From contig NZ_KQ976354.1 in the NCBI RefSeq assembly GCF_000346485.2, positions 7,978,221 through 8,042,220 of the forward strand: a stretch of 64,000 nt of DNA. Reading direction: 5' to 3'. A model generated the notes under the pieces. It was not told where the DNA came from and ran no database searches. It worked only from the letters and a program-made list of their open reading frames with translations. Shown here piece after piece: positions 16,219 to 24,892 of the stretch. Source of the DNA: Scytonema hofmannii PCC 7110 (GTDB taxonomy: Bacteria > Cyanobacteriota > Cyanobacteriia > Cyanobacteriales > Nostocaceae). Each line of letters begins with the position of its first letter. The first letter of the stretch is position 1. A program made the translations under genes and the position numbers.

Positions 16219-17049
16219 TTAATTCCCAAGCGCTTCTAAAGTCGCCTGTAAATCTGCCACACTGGTAAAATCTAACAGTGCCTCGCCAAGATTTTCTAAT
16301 TGTTCTAGGGAGAGAGTTTCAACACGTTCACGCACTTGTTGCGGTAATTCTCCTACCCGTCGAGTTAAGAGACGGAAAATGAGGGATAGCGCTTCTTCTT
16401 GCTTAATTTCCCGGTAAACTCGCGTTTCCTTGATTGTAATTCCTAACATCGATTCAACCTCCTTTCGGCTTAATTTTTCAAACTTGTATACCATGATTGT
16501 CGTCACTAGTTCTATTATGGCGCGACTTGTGGTTTCGGGCTGCTCAACAGAAGAACGCTCAAGCAAATATCTGGCTTCAGAGGGTGCTTTTTCTTCTTCT
16601 ACCGTAGTTAATACCATCAACGCAACCCATAAAGGTAGTTGACGAATATCTCCCAACTCATCTAAATAGATCCGATGTACTTGGTTGCCATTGAGCTGGG
16701 TTCGATGGGGATAAATATCACTTTGTTCGATACTGCGTGATGGATAAATGATGACTGCTTGCCAATCACTGAATCTGTCACGGTTACGATAAAAATACAG
16801 TGAAGATTCTGCAAATACCCGTTCATATAGCCTTTCATCCTTCTGGAACTGCACCTCACAAAAATACACAACACCCGGACTTTCATTTTCGGGTGGTAAA
16901 AATACCCCGTCAATTTCAAATTTGGGTTCTTTGACGGCTACCGAGTCAAATTTGTATTCACCTGCATTTCTTGGGGGATTTGTCAATAGTTCAAATACCA
17001 GTGTGGGTGATTGTTGAAACAGTTTATAAAATATCGAGTCTCGCCGCAT
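16219..17049 (-). CDS. Rpn-type PD-(D/E)XK nuclease family protein (DUF2887/DUF4351)
   Basis: A 276-residue protein with a PD-(D/E)XK-like core: FEIDGVF (Asp47) and VYFCEVQFQ (Glu65, Gln67), preceded by the FYKLFQQSPTLVFEL start seen in the cyanobacterial Rpn/transposase-like family. The C-terminus (LTRRVGELPQQVRERVETLSLEQLENLGEALLDF, in pieces) is the DUF4351 helix pair. Related Rpn proteins stimulate recombination and cut DNA. These genes are multicopy and mobile in Nostocales, which fits this plastic region. It may be intact. Confidence 0.8.
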   Translation of the reverse strand: MRRDSIFYKLFQQSPTLVFELLTNPPRNAGEYKFDSVAVKEPKFEIDGVFLPPENESPGVVYFCEVQFQKDERLYERVFAESSLYFYRNRDRFSDWQAVIIYPSRSIEQSDIYPHRTQLNGNQVHRIYLDELGDIRQLPLWVALMVLTTVEEEKAPSEARYLLERSSVEQPETTSRAIIELVTTIMVYKFEKLSRKEVESMLGITIKETRVYREIKQEEALSLIFRLLTRRVGELPQQVRERVETLSLEQLENLGEALLDFTSVADLQATLEALGN

Positions 17050-17154
17050 GAAGCATTCTACTAATTTTTTTGTTGATGATTAATAGTTAATGATAAATGA
17101 AAAAGGACGTGAGAATTCAGATGGTATCACAGTAACTCCTTTTTACTACTCAAA

Positions 17155-17184
17155 ATCCCCGATAATTCTTGCGAAATCGGGGAT
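17155..17184 (-). terminator. Hairpin terminator of the fasciclin gene
   Basis: ATCCCCGAT (17155-17163) pairs with ATCGGGGAT (17176-17184) around a 12-base loop. On the minus strand the stem is followed by TTTTG. It lies 35 bp past the fasciclin stop. Confidence 0.65.
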
Positions 17185-17218
17185 CTTGTAGCTCATGAGT
17201 GAGGATCTGAGTGAATGC

Positions 17219-17620
17219 TTATGCAGGAATCAACACTGTGTCAATGACATGGATAACACCGTTATCAGCAGCAACATCAGGTGTTGTAACTGTTGCATCA
17301 TTCACCTTGACGCCATTGGAAGCATCAATTTTCACTTCTGTTCCTTCAACAGTAGTAGCTGAGTTTAACTTAACTACCTCAGATGACGTCACTTTGCCTG
17401 AAACAACGTGATATGTGAGGATTTTTTTGAGTTTTGGAATGTCTTGAAGTAATCCGTCTACGGTACCTTCTGGAAGCTTAGCAAAAGCTTCATCTGTAGG
17501 CGCAAAAACAGTGAATGGACCAGCGCCTTTTAATGTATCTACTAAATTGGCAGCCTTAACTGCGGCAACTAGAGTGTTAAAAGAACCGGCATTAACAGCA
17601 GTATCAACAATGTCAGCCAT
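17219..17620 (-). CDS. Fasciclin (FAS1) domain protein
   Basis: A 133-residue single FAS1 domain without signal peptide. [47 protein letters not shown] and [14 protein letters not shown] are the conserved H1 and H2 blocks. The ATG at 17620 follows AGGTGA. FAS1 proteins are generally adhesion or small-ligand-binding proteins; the cytoplasmic form is common in cyanobacteria and its role is unclear. A perfect 26-bp operator lies 59 bp upstream, placing it in the putative sulfur regulon, which would be a new association. Confidence 0.9.
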   Translation of the reverse strand: MADIVDTAVNAGSFNTLVAAVKAANLVDTLKGAGPFTVFAPTDEAFAKLPEGTVDGLLQDIPKLKKILTYHVVSGKVTSSEVVKLNSATTVEGTEVKIDASNGVKVNDATVTTPDVAADNGVIHVIDTVLIPA

Positions 17621-17679
17621 GTGTTTCACCTAGTTTTTTGGAATCTGTGAGTAGTGTACATTATGAGAATCAAAAAATC

Positions 17680-17705
17680 TACAGTAATTTTATAGATTTA
17701 CTGTA
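17680..17705 (-). promoter_or_regulatory. 26-bp regulon operator (site 4)
   Basis: TACAGTAA (17680-17687), ten bases, TTACTGTA (17698-17705): perfect inverted arms, followed by CTTTTGG. 59 bp upstream of the fasciclin gene. Confidence 0.75.
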
Positions 17706-17796
17706 CTTTTGGACATAGAACCTTCTCAGAACTACTCCCGAACCGCCAGAAGACTACCTAAACAGGTAGGTAGGGCTATGCCGCACAACAACGAAT

Positions 17797-17813
17797 GGTG
17801 GGCAGTGCCCACC
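17797..17813. repeat. GGTGGGCA hairpin repeat
   Basis: GGTGGGCA-G-TGCCCACC, a perfect 8-1-8 palindrome of a type often found between cyanobacterial genes; it could end transcription of the beta-propeller gene to its right. Confidence 0.6.
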
Positions 17814-17863
17814 CTACAAAGTTCGGTAATTTTAGCGCGGAAAGGGAGTAATTGATACAAGTT

Positions 17864-19198
17864 CTATTTACGAACAGTAAGGGCGTGGAAGTCACCAATG
17901 TTAAGTCCATTCACAACGTTATCGAATCTGTAAAGATAGGTAGGTTTAGCATCCTTACCGTCTTTTGTAATTTGCACGACCCCTATTCCTGGAGTAGCAC
18001 CCACGCTATTGAAAAATGCTGGATCGTTTCCTGAGATGGGATTCGGTCCACGCTGTGAAATAAAAGCAACTTCTTGGGAGGGCGATGTTTCTATTAAGTC
18101 TGGTGCGGGATCGGGACCTAAAGCTGTATCTGTTAGTTCTACAAGATTAACTGCACGAACTTTGTTTGAACCATCAATGTCTGGAGCAAAGAGATTCGGC
18201 TGGAGGTCGTGTATTGTGATGGTGTTTGAGGCACGATTGAGTTGCCATAAGTATTTATCGCGAACGACTACCACACCATGAACATCATTACCGGATTGAG
18301 GAACTTTAATAAAATCTGGACGTTTAGAAGGATTTTCGAGCAAGGACTTGTTATTGTAAACATAAACAAAGTCAGCTATTTGGGGATCGGCATTGCCTGC
18401 GTTAGTAATAAAGCTGTCACCAACCTGAGAGGCAATTAATCCATTGAAAGTAACTTCTTCTTTACTGTATATATGTGCTAGGGTTAGCGTTTCTGCATTT
18501 GCGATCGCCACACCACCATCTGCAAAAGTAACATAAACAAACTGACCTGAATCATCGACTATAGCTACAACTGGGCGAGCAGTCGGAGTTCCCAAGGCTG
18601 TCTTTGTTTCTGGAATATTGAAGTCTAACGTATTCACTTCACCAAAAATTTTCCCTCCAGGTGCTTCATAATTGGTGGCAATTTTATGAATTCGTTGACC
18701 GGGAGTATCGGCAACAAAGACAAACTTGTTATCCTTAGAGATGTAAACAGCGTGGGAGTTCGAGTTTGGTAATCCTGGTGGAAGAATAGAATCCACAACT
18801 TCTCGTCGGTCAGCGTCAATTGCATACACTTGAGCCGTTGTTGCATGTCCTACAATTGCATATTTGGCTCCTGTGTTGAAAGTAATCCAGTGGGGTTTTT
18901 GACCTGCTGCAAGACCCTTACTCTTAGCGCTAGCAGCCAAGTTAACTTGTTCAACTTTTGCATGACCTGTTAAAAAGTCTTGGTCATCACCTGACAGAAC
19001 ATAGAGATTACCTCCTAAAGGAGTACCATCCAAGGAATCTGCTTGGTCAATAGACCATACCTCATAAACTGATGAATTGCTTGGTTGTTTGGCTGAGGCT
19101 GATAGAGAAAAATTGTTATAGACTGAGAGAGGGACTTGAGTAAATACAACCCAAACAATCGCAACGAAAAATAGGAACGGAAGTAAAAATTTCTTCAT
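17864..19198 (-). CDS. Exported beta-propeller protein (YVTN/nitrous-oxide-reductase-N-like)
   Basis: A 444-residue protein starting with a membrane signal (KKFLLPFLFFVAIVWVVFTQVPLSV). The rest alternates strand-rich repeats such as HWITFNTGAKYAIVGHATTA, HAVYISKDNKFVFVADTPG, VVAIVDDSGQFVYVTFADGG and DVHGVVVVRDKYLWQLNRAS, a seven-bladed-propeller pattern. It is probably periplasmic. No catalytic or copper-binding motif is evident, so it may bind proteins or small ligands. It is transcribed alone, with no regulon operator upstream. Confidence 0.7.
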   Translation of the reverse strand: MKKFLLPFLFFVAIVWVVFTQVPLSVYNNFSLSASAKQPSNSSVYEVWSIDQADSLDGTPLGGNLYVLSGDDQDFLTGHAKVEQVNLAASAKSKGLAAGQKPHWITFNTGAKYAIVGHATTAQVYAIDADRREVVDSILPPGLPNSNSHAVYISKDNKFVFVADTPGQRIHKIATNYEAPGGKIFGEVNTLDFNIPETKTALGTPTARPVVAIVDDSGQFVYVTFADGGVAIANAETLTLAHIYSKEEVTFNGLIASQVGDSFITNAGNADPQIADFVYVYNNKSLLENPSKRPDFIKVPQSGNDVHGVVVVRDKYLWQLNRASNTITIHDLQPNLFAPDIDGSNKVRAVNLVELTDTALGPDPAPDLIETSPSQEVAFISQRGPNPISGNDPAFFNSVGATPGIGVVQITKDGKDAKPTYLYRFDNVVNGLNIGDFHALTVRK

Positions 19199-19613
19199 CT
19201 TTAACTATCCTCGTTCAAGTGCATGAAACTATCTATACAAAACTTTGCGATCAACTCAATTGAGTTGGTAAAAGCATTGCAAGTTTGTGTAAGTTAGAAA
19301 TCCTCTGGTTTGAATAGTGATAAGTAAGACTTGAATAAGACTATAAGTTCCAAATTCAAAGCGCAAAATGAAGCGCTCGCAAGGAATTCGTCAGCACTTT
19401 TTCAAACTGAAGACTAAGACTAGTATTCTAGATAAAAGCTTTTATTTAGCTACAAAAGATGTATCTACGACACACCATAAAACTTTACTATAAATACGGT
19501 TAAAGAATCAAGTTTTAGAAGGATAAAATTGTCAGAAATTTTACAGATGGTTTGTCAAGTTATCCTGAAACATCAATTTTCACAGAGTATCCTAAGTAGT
19601 GGCTGAGGTAAGC
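19199..19613. other. Gene-free stretch upstream of the beta-propeller gene
   Basis: 415 bp without a supportable gene. One TACTATAA half of the 26-bp motif is present near 19490, but the second half is not recognisable, so I do not call an operator. Confidence 0.5.
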
Positions 19614-20651
19614 TTAAGGTTTCCAGACTGCATCTTTGACCTGAAAAGTTTTTGGAATCAGCTTTTGGCTATAGAACAAATCAACGACTTGCTGTTGTTC
19701 GGCAACAAATTCATCTTTCATCTCGAACACGCCAAAATAAGGACGCTGCTTTAAAGCAAATTCCCAAGCCTCTGGCTTATATTTAGTTTGCTCTGTTAGC
19801 AGTTTGGCAACTCGCTCGGAATTTGCTTTTGCCCATTCTTCTGCATTTCGTTGCTCTTCCAAAATAATCTTTAATAGATCGGGGTGATTTTTGGTAAAAT
19901 TTTCCGTAGCGATGTAAAAAGCACGTTGCGGTGCCACATCTGAACCTCTCACCAACACACGTGCAGTACCATCTAACTCTCTTGAGGCAAGATAAGGATC
20001 GCCAATAGGCAAGGCATCGACGTTACCGCCTTCAAAAGCAGTGGTGCTATCGGGAATAGTCAAGTATACAGGTTTAATATCATTCAACTTTAGTTTTGCA
20101 CTTGCTAAGGCTCTTAGCACAAAGTATTGCAGCGCCGTTCCTTTCTGAATTGCCAATTTCTTTCCCTTCAAATCGGCAAGAGTCTCGATCAAAGAGTTTT
20201 TAGGTACGATAATAGCCTGAGCGCCTGCGTTAGAACCAGTCGCTGCAACATAAACAATCGGATTACCTCCAGCTTGAGCAAAAACAGGTGGTAGGTTTCC
20301 TACATTTCCAATATCAACACTGCCTGCTGCCATAGCCTCCATCATAGGTGGTCCTCCTTGGAAGGATATCCACTTGACTTGAATGCCTTGTGGGGTAAGA
20401 CGCTTCTCCAACAACCCCCGCGCCTTGAGTAAATTGAGACCAGGTGTACCGTTCTGATGACCAACATTAATTACTTTCAGCTTTGATGAAGCACTATTAG
20501 TTGGTGCGTCTGTACTAGTACTATTGCTTTGTAAGCTATTGCGATCGCTACAACCTGCTAAGATGAAAAGCGCTACTAACAGGCTTTTAACGCAGACACT
20601 GAGTGGTTTGTTCTTAAACAATGCCTGTAAGATATGACGAAGGTTTTCCAT
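19614..20651 (-). CDS. ssuA-like: Sulfonate-type ABC transporter substrate-binding lipoprotein 3
   Basis: A 345-residue SsuA-family binding protein. ATG 20651 gives a signal peptide ending in the lipobox ILAGC, so it should be lipid-anchored. WISFQGGPPMMEAMAAGSVD, NVGNLPPVFAQAGGNP, LADLKGKKLAIQKGTA and FEGGNVDALPIGDPYLA are the ligand-pocket blocks, with GDPYL a common variant of WDPYL. It is more divergent than the other three (GNLPP rather than GETPP), so it may bind another ligand. The 26-bp operator lies 101 bp upstream. Confidence 0.85.
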   Translation of the reverse strand: MENLRHILQALFKNKPLSVCVKSLLVALFILAGCSDRNSLQSNSTSTDAPTNSASSKLKVINVGHQNGTPGLNLLKARGLLEKRLTPQGIQVKWISFQGGPPMMEAMAAGSVDIGNVGNLPPVFAQAGGNPIVYVAATGSNAGAQAIIVPKNSLIETLADLKGKKLAIQKGTALQYFVLRALASAKLKLNDIKPVYLTIPDSTTAFEGGNVDALPIGDPYLASRELDGTARVLVRGSDVAPQRAFYIATENFTKNHPDLLKIILEEQRNAEEWAKANSERVAKLLTEQTKYKPEAWEFALKQRPYFGVFEMKDEFVAEQQQVVDLFYSQKLIPKTFQVKDAVWKP

Positions 20652-20752
20652 ATTGTATGTCACTTAAATAGCTGTAAATCTATCAGTTAGTCGTAGTTTA
20701 AGGTTGCATCTATCTTGCTTTCTGTAAGTAGTTATGCAAGTCTTAAATAATG

Positions 20753-20778
20753 TACTGTATTTTGACCAACTTACTGTA
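20753..20778 (-). promoter_or_regulatory. 26-bp regulon operator (site 5)
   Basis: TACTGTAT (20753-20760), ten bases, TTACTGTA (20771-20778), then GTATTTTGAG. One mismatch. Upstream of binding protein 3. Confidence 0.7.
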
Positions 20779-20818
20779 GTATTTTGAGATAAATATTTTT
20801 TATCATACTGTCAAAAAA

Positions 20819-21484
20819 TTAACAAACTATCGCGATCGCAAAGCCATCATATCCTTTACTACCTACAGTCTGAATCGCTGTAGCACTTACGTGTGGTGAC
20901 TCTGCTAGTAGCTCGTTAAAGCGACGTATTCCCTGAACGCTAGGATCGGCACTAGCAGCATCAATGACTGCTCCATTGCGGATAACATTATCAGCGATAA
21001 TCAAGCTACCGCGACGGGAGAGCTTAAGCGCCCATGCGAAGTAATCTGGATTGCTTGGCTTATCGGCGTCGATAAAGATTAGGTCAAATGGATCGCGCCC
21101 TTCAGTCGCGAGAGAAGGCAGAAGATCCAGCGCTCGTCCGAGGCGTAACTCAACGATGTCATTCAAATTGGCGCGTGCGATGTTAGCGCGTGCAACTTCA
21201 GCGTGCTTTGGGTTAGCTTCCAATGTTATCAGAAGACCGTTAGAAGGTAACGCTCGTGCAAGCCAAATCGTACTGTAAGCACCTAGAGTACCAATCTCTA
21301 GGATAGTGCGTGCTTTCTGAACTTGCGCCAACAACAGTAGTAACTTACCTTGGTTTGGTGAAACGTTGTGAGGTGTTAGACCTGCTGCTGTGCAGGCTTG
21401 GAGTACTGCATCCAACACGGGATCGGGCGGCACAAGTAGATTGGTAATATAGCGGTCAACTGCGCTCCATTGTTCCTGTGCCAT
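20819..21484 (-). CDS. SAM-dependent O-methyltransferase (caffeoyl-CoA/catechol O-methyltransferase family)
   Basis: A 221-residue methyltransferase. ILEIGTLGAYSTIWLARALP is motif I, LITLEANPKHAEVARANI motif II, and FDLIFIDADKPSNPDYF carries the metal-binding aspartate of this class. GSLIIADNVIRNGAV completes the metal site. It methylates a catechol-like hydroxyl in characterised relatives; the natural acceptor here is unknown. A 26-bp operator begins 25 bp upstream of the ATG. Another lies beyond its stop, serving the downstream binding protein. Confidence 0.85.
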   Translation of the reverse strand: MAQEQWSAVDRYITNLLVPPDPVLDAVLQACTAAGLTPHNVSPNQGKLLLLLAQVQKARTILEIGTLGAYSTIWLARALPSNGLLITLEANPKHAEVARANIARANLNDIVELRLGRALDLLPSLATEGRDPFDLIFIDADKPSNPDYFAWALKLSRRGSLIIADNVIRNGAVIDAASADPSVQGIRRFNELLAESPHVSATAIQTVGSKGYDGFAIAIVC

Positions 21485-21509
21485 AAATTTTCGTCGTTTT
21501 ATATTAAAA

Positions 21510-21535
21510 TACAGTTTATAGATAAACTTATCGTA
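21510..21535. promoter_or_regulatory. 26-bp regulon operator (site 6)
   Basis: TACAGTTT (21510-21517), ten bases, TTATCGTA (21528-21535), then CTTTTTATT. It is in the divergent interval between the O-methyltransferase (25 bp) and the nitroreductase fragment (33 bp). Confidence 0.6.
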
Positions 21536-21568
21536 CTTTTTATTTGATTAACGAGGAGATTTATCAAT

Positions 21569-21733
21569 ATGACAGAAAAACTTGCTCAAACACAATACCC
21601 AGTTCACGATCTTATCCGTATTCGGTGGAGTCCCAGATCTTTTGCCGATCGCCGTGTAGAGCCAGATAAGTTACTCTCTCTACTAGAAGCAGACAGTCTA
21701 ACAATCCCGCTCTACACTGACCTTACAAAGTAA
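21569..21733 (+). pseudogene. N-terminal fragment of a nitroreductase-family protein
   Basis: 54 codons with a good ribosome site (GAGGAG). The beginning, VHDLIRIRWSPRSFADRRV then EPDKLLSLLEA, is the FMN-binding N-terminus of the nitroreductase family, which is normally about 200 residues. After LLEA the sequence switches to DSLTIPLYTDLTK and stops, so the body of the gene has been deleted. Its TAA shares one base with the ATG of the ComB-like gene. Confidence 0.75.
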
Positions 21734-22485
21734 TGATTTACAATCAAGCAGAATTTGACATCCGCTGTGAGTGGGGTATACAAGGTGTTTCTCAACTCGC
21801 ACCCATTAGTGATGTCATTGTCATAGTCGATATTTTGTCTTTCTCAACTTCTGTAGAAATTGCTACGAACAATGGGGCAATTATTTATCCTTACCGATGG
21901 AGAGATGATTCTGCTGTTGAGTATGCAAAGTCTGTGCAAGCAGAATTATTAAGAGGTCGTTTATCTCAAGAAGGCTATTCACTTTCCCCTGCATCGTTAA
22001 CTAAAATTCCTGCAGGGACTAAGTTAGTTGTGCCATCACCTAACGGCTCAACTTTGACACTACTAACTGGTAAAACTCCCACTATAGCTGGGAGTTTACG
22101 AAACTGTGAAGCTGTGGCAAAATTTGCCCAAAGGCAGGGAAATCGAATTGCAGTTATTCCCGCAGGAGAAAAGTGGGAAGATGATACACTAAGACCAGCT
22201 TTTGAAGATTTAGTTGGTGCTGGAGCAATTCTTAGTTTTTTGAATGGTAGTTTTTCTCCAGAAGCAGAAACTGCTGTCGCTGCATTTCATACTTTTAAGA
22301 AAGATTTGCTAGGGTACTTAAAAAAATGTAGTTCGGGAAAAGAGTTAATTGCCAAAGGTTTTGAGTTAGATGTTGAATTAGCAGCAGCTTTCAATGTTAG
22401 TGATTGTGTACCTTTATTGATTGAAAACTTTTATATCAATAGCAAAAAAGAGCGATCGCCTGCCTCAGATTCCCCAAACACTTAA
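21733..22485 (+). CDS. 2-phosphosulfolactate phosphatase family protein (ComB-like)
   Basis: A 250-residue protein of the ComB family. VIVIVDILSFSTSVEIATNN, LVVPSPNGSTLTLLTG, AGSLRNCEAVAKFA and RPAFEDLVGAGAIL are the family blocks. The characterised archaeal member dephosphorylates 2-phosphosulfolactate on the route to coenzyme M. Cyanobacterial homologues are common and their substrate is not established, but a sulfolactate link would fit the surrounding sulfonate genes. It is coupled to the preceding nitroreductase fragment (TAATG) and so may be read from operator site 6. Confidence 0.8.
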   Translation: MIYNQAEFDIRCEWGIQGVSQLAPISDVIVIVDILSFSTSVEIATNNGAIIYPYRWRDDSAVEYAKSVQAELLRGRLSQEGYSLSPASLTKIPAGTKLVVPSPNGSTLTLLTGKTPTIAGSLRNCEAVAKFAQRQGNRIAVIPAGEKWEDDTLRPAFEDLVGAGAILSFLNGSFSPEAETAVAAFHTFKKDLLGYLKKCSSGKELIAKGFELDVELAAAFNVSDCVPLLIENFYINSKKERSPASDSPNT

Positions 22486-22568
22486 TATGATTATGTATAG
22501 CAATCCTATTTGAGAAGTAAAAATTGCAGATATCAAGAAGTCGGTTGTAATCGGGATAAAGAGAGACT

Positions 22569-22853
22569 TTAGGTCACATCTGGTGGAAGTTCCTTTAAAC
22601 TTGGCGTTTCGTTGCCAATTCCCAGTTCCTTTTTACTATGTTTTAACTGTTTCCATAGTGCTTCAATTTGGTGGTAAGCTTCTACGTTTGAAAGTTTCCC
22701 AGATGTTTCTAAACTAGTAATAATGCTAACTTTTTGAGCAAATTCTTGAAGATTAGCGTTAAATATTAAATTTTCAGGCTTTATGGGACCGTAATAGCGT
22801 ACCCGAGGATAAAGAAAACTGTTTTTGTCTTTGCAATCGGAGTGTTCCATCAA
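22569..22853 (-). CDS. Small cyanobacterial protein of unknown function
   Basis: 94 residues. Starts MMEHSDCKDKNSFLYPRVRY and contains YGPIKPENLIFNANLQEF and an amphipathic helix around ITSLETSGKLSNVEAYHQIE. No membrane segment or metal motif. The FLYPRVRYYG start is familiar from conserved small proteins in cyanobacteria, but I cannot name a function. The ATG lies 8 bp from the MgtC-like pseudogene, on the opposite strand. Confidence 0.65.
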   Translation of the reverse strand: MMEHSDCKDKNSFLYPRVRYYGPIKPENLIFNANLQEFAQKVSIITSLETSGKLSNVEAYHQIEALWKQLKHSKKELGIGNETPSLKELPPDVT

Positions 22854-22861
22854 TTCACCTC

Positions 22862-23321
22862 GGTGTTAACCGCGAGCGGACAGACCTGCTGGGGTCAGAA
22901 CTTTTACAATCGTGAGCTTAGGTTCTGCCCTGTTTGTGATGGTTCCCTTGCAAGTATTGCCTGATGGTGTTTTACTAATAATGCGATCGCCCGTTCTACT
23001 GCTCTTAACGCTATGGCTCGGATTGCACAGGGGGTAGCGACAGGCGTTGGATTTTTGGGAGCCGGAATAATTTTGCGACAGGCTCGACCGGAACTAGGTA
23101 GGGAAGAAGTCAAAGGACTAACAAGCGCTGCAAGTATTTGGTTGGCGGGTGGATTGGGAGTAGCTGCAGGTTGTGGTTTATGGCGAATGAGTTTAATTGG
23201 AACGCTTGTGACGCTCGTGGTCTTGAGTGGACTGCAGCGACTCAAAAAATCCAACTTGAAAAGCTCTAATAGCTCTAACAACTATAATCAGAGGACAACA
23301 ACAGAAGATGAAGCTTCATAA
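22862..23321 (+). pseudogene. MgtC/SapB-family membrane protein, truncated and frameshifted
   Basis: Three frames together give an MgtC protein: GVNRER (22862), RPAGVRTFTIVSLGSALF then VMVPLQV, and, after another shift near 22980, IARSTALNAMARIAQGVATG then GFLGAGIIL and VKGLTSAASIWLAGGLG. At least two frameshifts are needed and the N-terminal helix is absent. A 102-codon frame from 23013 remains open but would lack most of the membrane domain. Confidence 0.75.
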
Positions 23322-23349
23322 AACCTCGCAGAATGTTTTCATAGCATTT

Positions 23350-23377
23350 GTAGGGGCGCAAGGCATTGCGCCCCTAC
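23350..23377. terminator. 12-bp stem hairpin
   Basis: GTAGGGGCGCAA-GGCA-TTGCGCCCCTAC. A strong stem between two converging genes; this cyanobacterial repeat could act as a bidirectional terminator, though there is no long T-run. Confidence 0.55.
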
Positions 23378-23484
23378 GACTTAGGCAATTTTTGAAAAGT
23401 CAGATTCTAAACCGTTTTTGGTATAGCTAGGAAAGCTGAAGAGCCTCAATTATCTCTTCAGTTCCTCTCAAACCAGATAAACAC

Positions 23485-23931
23485 TTAATTTGAGTAATAT
23501 GTCAATACACTTAAGCGTGATTTATTTTTGAGACACTGCCTAAGAATTCGTTTAAGTGAAGTTAACTTAACCCGCTTGATGGCTTTATTCACATCTAACC
23601 ACTGCCGTTGTCTTTGACCTACTTCTGGATAATCTTCACTCACCTCTTGTACTGGCAACAAATACATCTTGACTTGGTAACTCTTACCTCGTTTACGATA
23701 TTTATAACTTCCTAATTCATGAGTGTCTACTTGTCCAACGATCCCAGCTTCTTCCCACGCTTCTTTTGCAGCTGAATTGGGAGGACTCATACCATTAGAG
23801 ATACCCCCTTTCGGAACCACCCAGCGTTGATAGTTACGGGTTGTGATTAGCAAAACTTCGATTTTTCCATCTTGGACTCTGTAGGGAATTACTCCGGACT
23901 GCTGAAACACTTTGCTGACTTTTTGACTCAT
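23485..23931 (-). CDS. Nudix hydrolase (diphosphoinositol-polyphosphate/ApnA type)
   Basis: 148 residues. QQSGVIPYRVQDGKIEVLLI, VVPKGGIS and KEAWEEAGIVG form the Nudix fold, with the PKGG start typical of the DIPP/Ap4A branch. The Nudix box is a variant: Met replaces the first Glu and Lys the Arg of the consensus GX5EX7REUXEEXGU, while the EE pair that binds metal is kept. It hydrolyses a nucleoside- or inositol-diphosphate linked compound; the substrate is not predictable. Confidence 0.8.
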   Translation of the reverse strand: MSQKVSKVFQQSGVIPYRVQDGKIEVLLITTRNYQRWVVPKGGISNGMSPPNSAAKEAWEEAGIVGQVDTHELGSYKYRKRGKSYQVKMYLLPVQEVSEDYPEVGQRQRQWLDVNKAIKRVKLTSLKRILRQCLKNKSRLSVLTYYSN

Positions 23932-24241
23932 GCGATCGATACTCCCTTGTCATTTAGTCTTTTTATACAATTTTTAATTTAAGAAATCGAGAGTCAATAT
24001 TCAATATATTTTTTACAGCATTTTTCATACATTTGAACCCCAAGCAAAATTAGGAGCAAACAGCACCGAAAGCCCTTACAATGTGGTCTATTTACCTGAA
24101 AATCGATGTGAGTTAAGATTATAAGACTCACGAATGTGTGCTCTTGCTGTCTTGAAGATATGTAAACGTGAGTTCTTTGCAAAGAAACTGGGTTTCCACG
24201 AAAGTCTGAAAATTTTACTTGTCAATCATAAAAAGGAAAAC

Positions 24242-24889
24242 ATGACTCTACCATCACCTCATGCTTTTGTTCAATCGGCAACTGTTTCATTTGATCGCGT
24301 CTCTGATATTTACGACTCAACACGAGGACTACCTCCTGGTGTCTCCGAACAAATCACTGAAACTATTCTCAAAATAGTTTCACCTACACCAGATACTAAA
24401 TTCTTTGAAACGGGTATTGGTACTGGCAGAATTGCTCTGCCCATTATCCAAAAAGGCTATTCTTATACAGGTATAGATATTTCCGAGAAAATGCTAGATG
24501 AGTTACGTAGCAAGCTACAAGGCATAAATCATCGAGCCACATTGTATGCTGGTGATGCAGCTAACTTACCGTTTGGCGAACGCTCCTTTGATGTTGCTAT
24601 TACGGTGCATGTATTCCATCTCATTGCTAATTGGCAAAAGGCACTAGCAGAAGACCAAGCTATTCAGACTCTGGTCGAGAATTATGGGTTAAGGGAAAGT
24701 GAGATTGTGGTCTTTGGAGATCAAATTAATGACATCAAAATGTTTAAAATTGCTGACCGTGCGATCGCTGTTGCTAACGCAGATGCTAAACTAAAGCGTT
24801 ACGCGACACTAGTCATTGGCTCAAACACAGAAGATAGCGTTGTTAAATACATTCATCAGGATTTTTGCGAAAGAATTATAGCTCATTAA
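24242..24889 (+). CDS. Chimeric protein: methyltransferase N-part fused to a HAD-phosphatase C-part
   Basis: 215 residues from ATG 24242 (AAGGAAA upstream). Residues 1-137 are a class I methyltransferase (FFETGIGTGRIALPI motif I, YTGIDISEKML motif II, ANLPFGERSFDVAITVHVFH). From about residue 139 the sequence becomes the C-terminus of a Cof/HAD phosphatase: VVFGDQINDIKMF is HAD motif IV, followed by AVANADAKLKRYATLVIG. The junction is near 24655. Both halves are incomplete: the methyltransferase lacks its last strands and the HAD part lacks the nucleophile aspartate. It looks like a deletion fusion of two once-separate genes. The PdxJ gene starts 4 bp downstream. Confidence 0.8.
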   Translation: MTLPSPHAFVQSATVSFDRVSDIYDSTRGLPPGVSEQITETILKIVSPTPDTKFFETGIGTGRIALPIIQKGYSYTGIDISEKMLDELRSKLQGINHRATLYAGDAANLPFGERSFDVAITVHVFHLIANWQKALAEDQAIQTLVENYGLRESEIVVFGDQINDIKMFKIADRAIAVANADAKLKRYATLVIGSNTEDSVVKYIHQDFCERIIAH

Positions 24890-24892
24890 ATT

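Noticed and set aside
22904-23281. Minus-strand frame of 125 codons
   Set aside because: Shadow of the MgtC-like pseudogene, low-complexity (Pro/Ala/Ile) composition, no family match.
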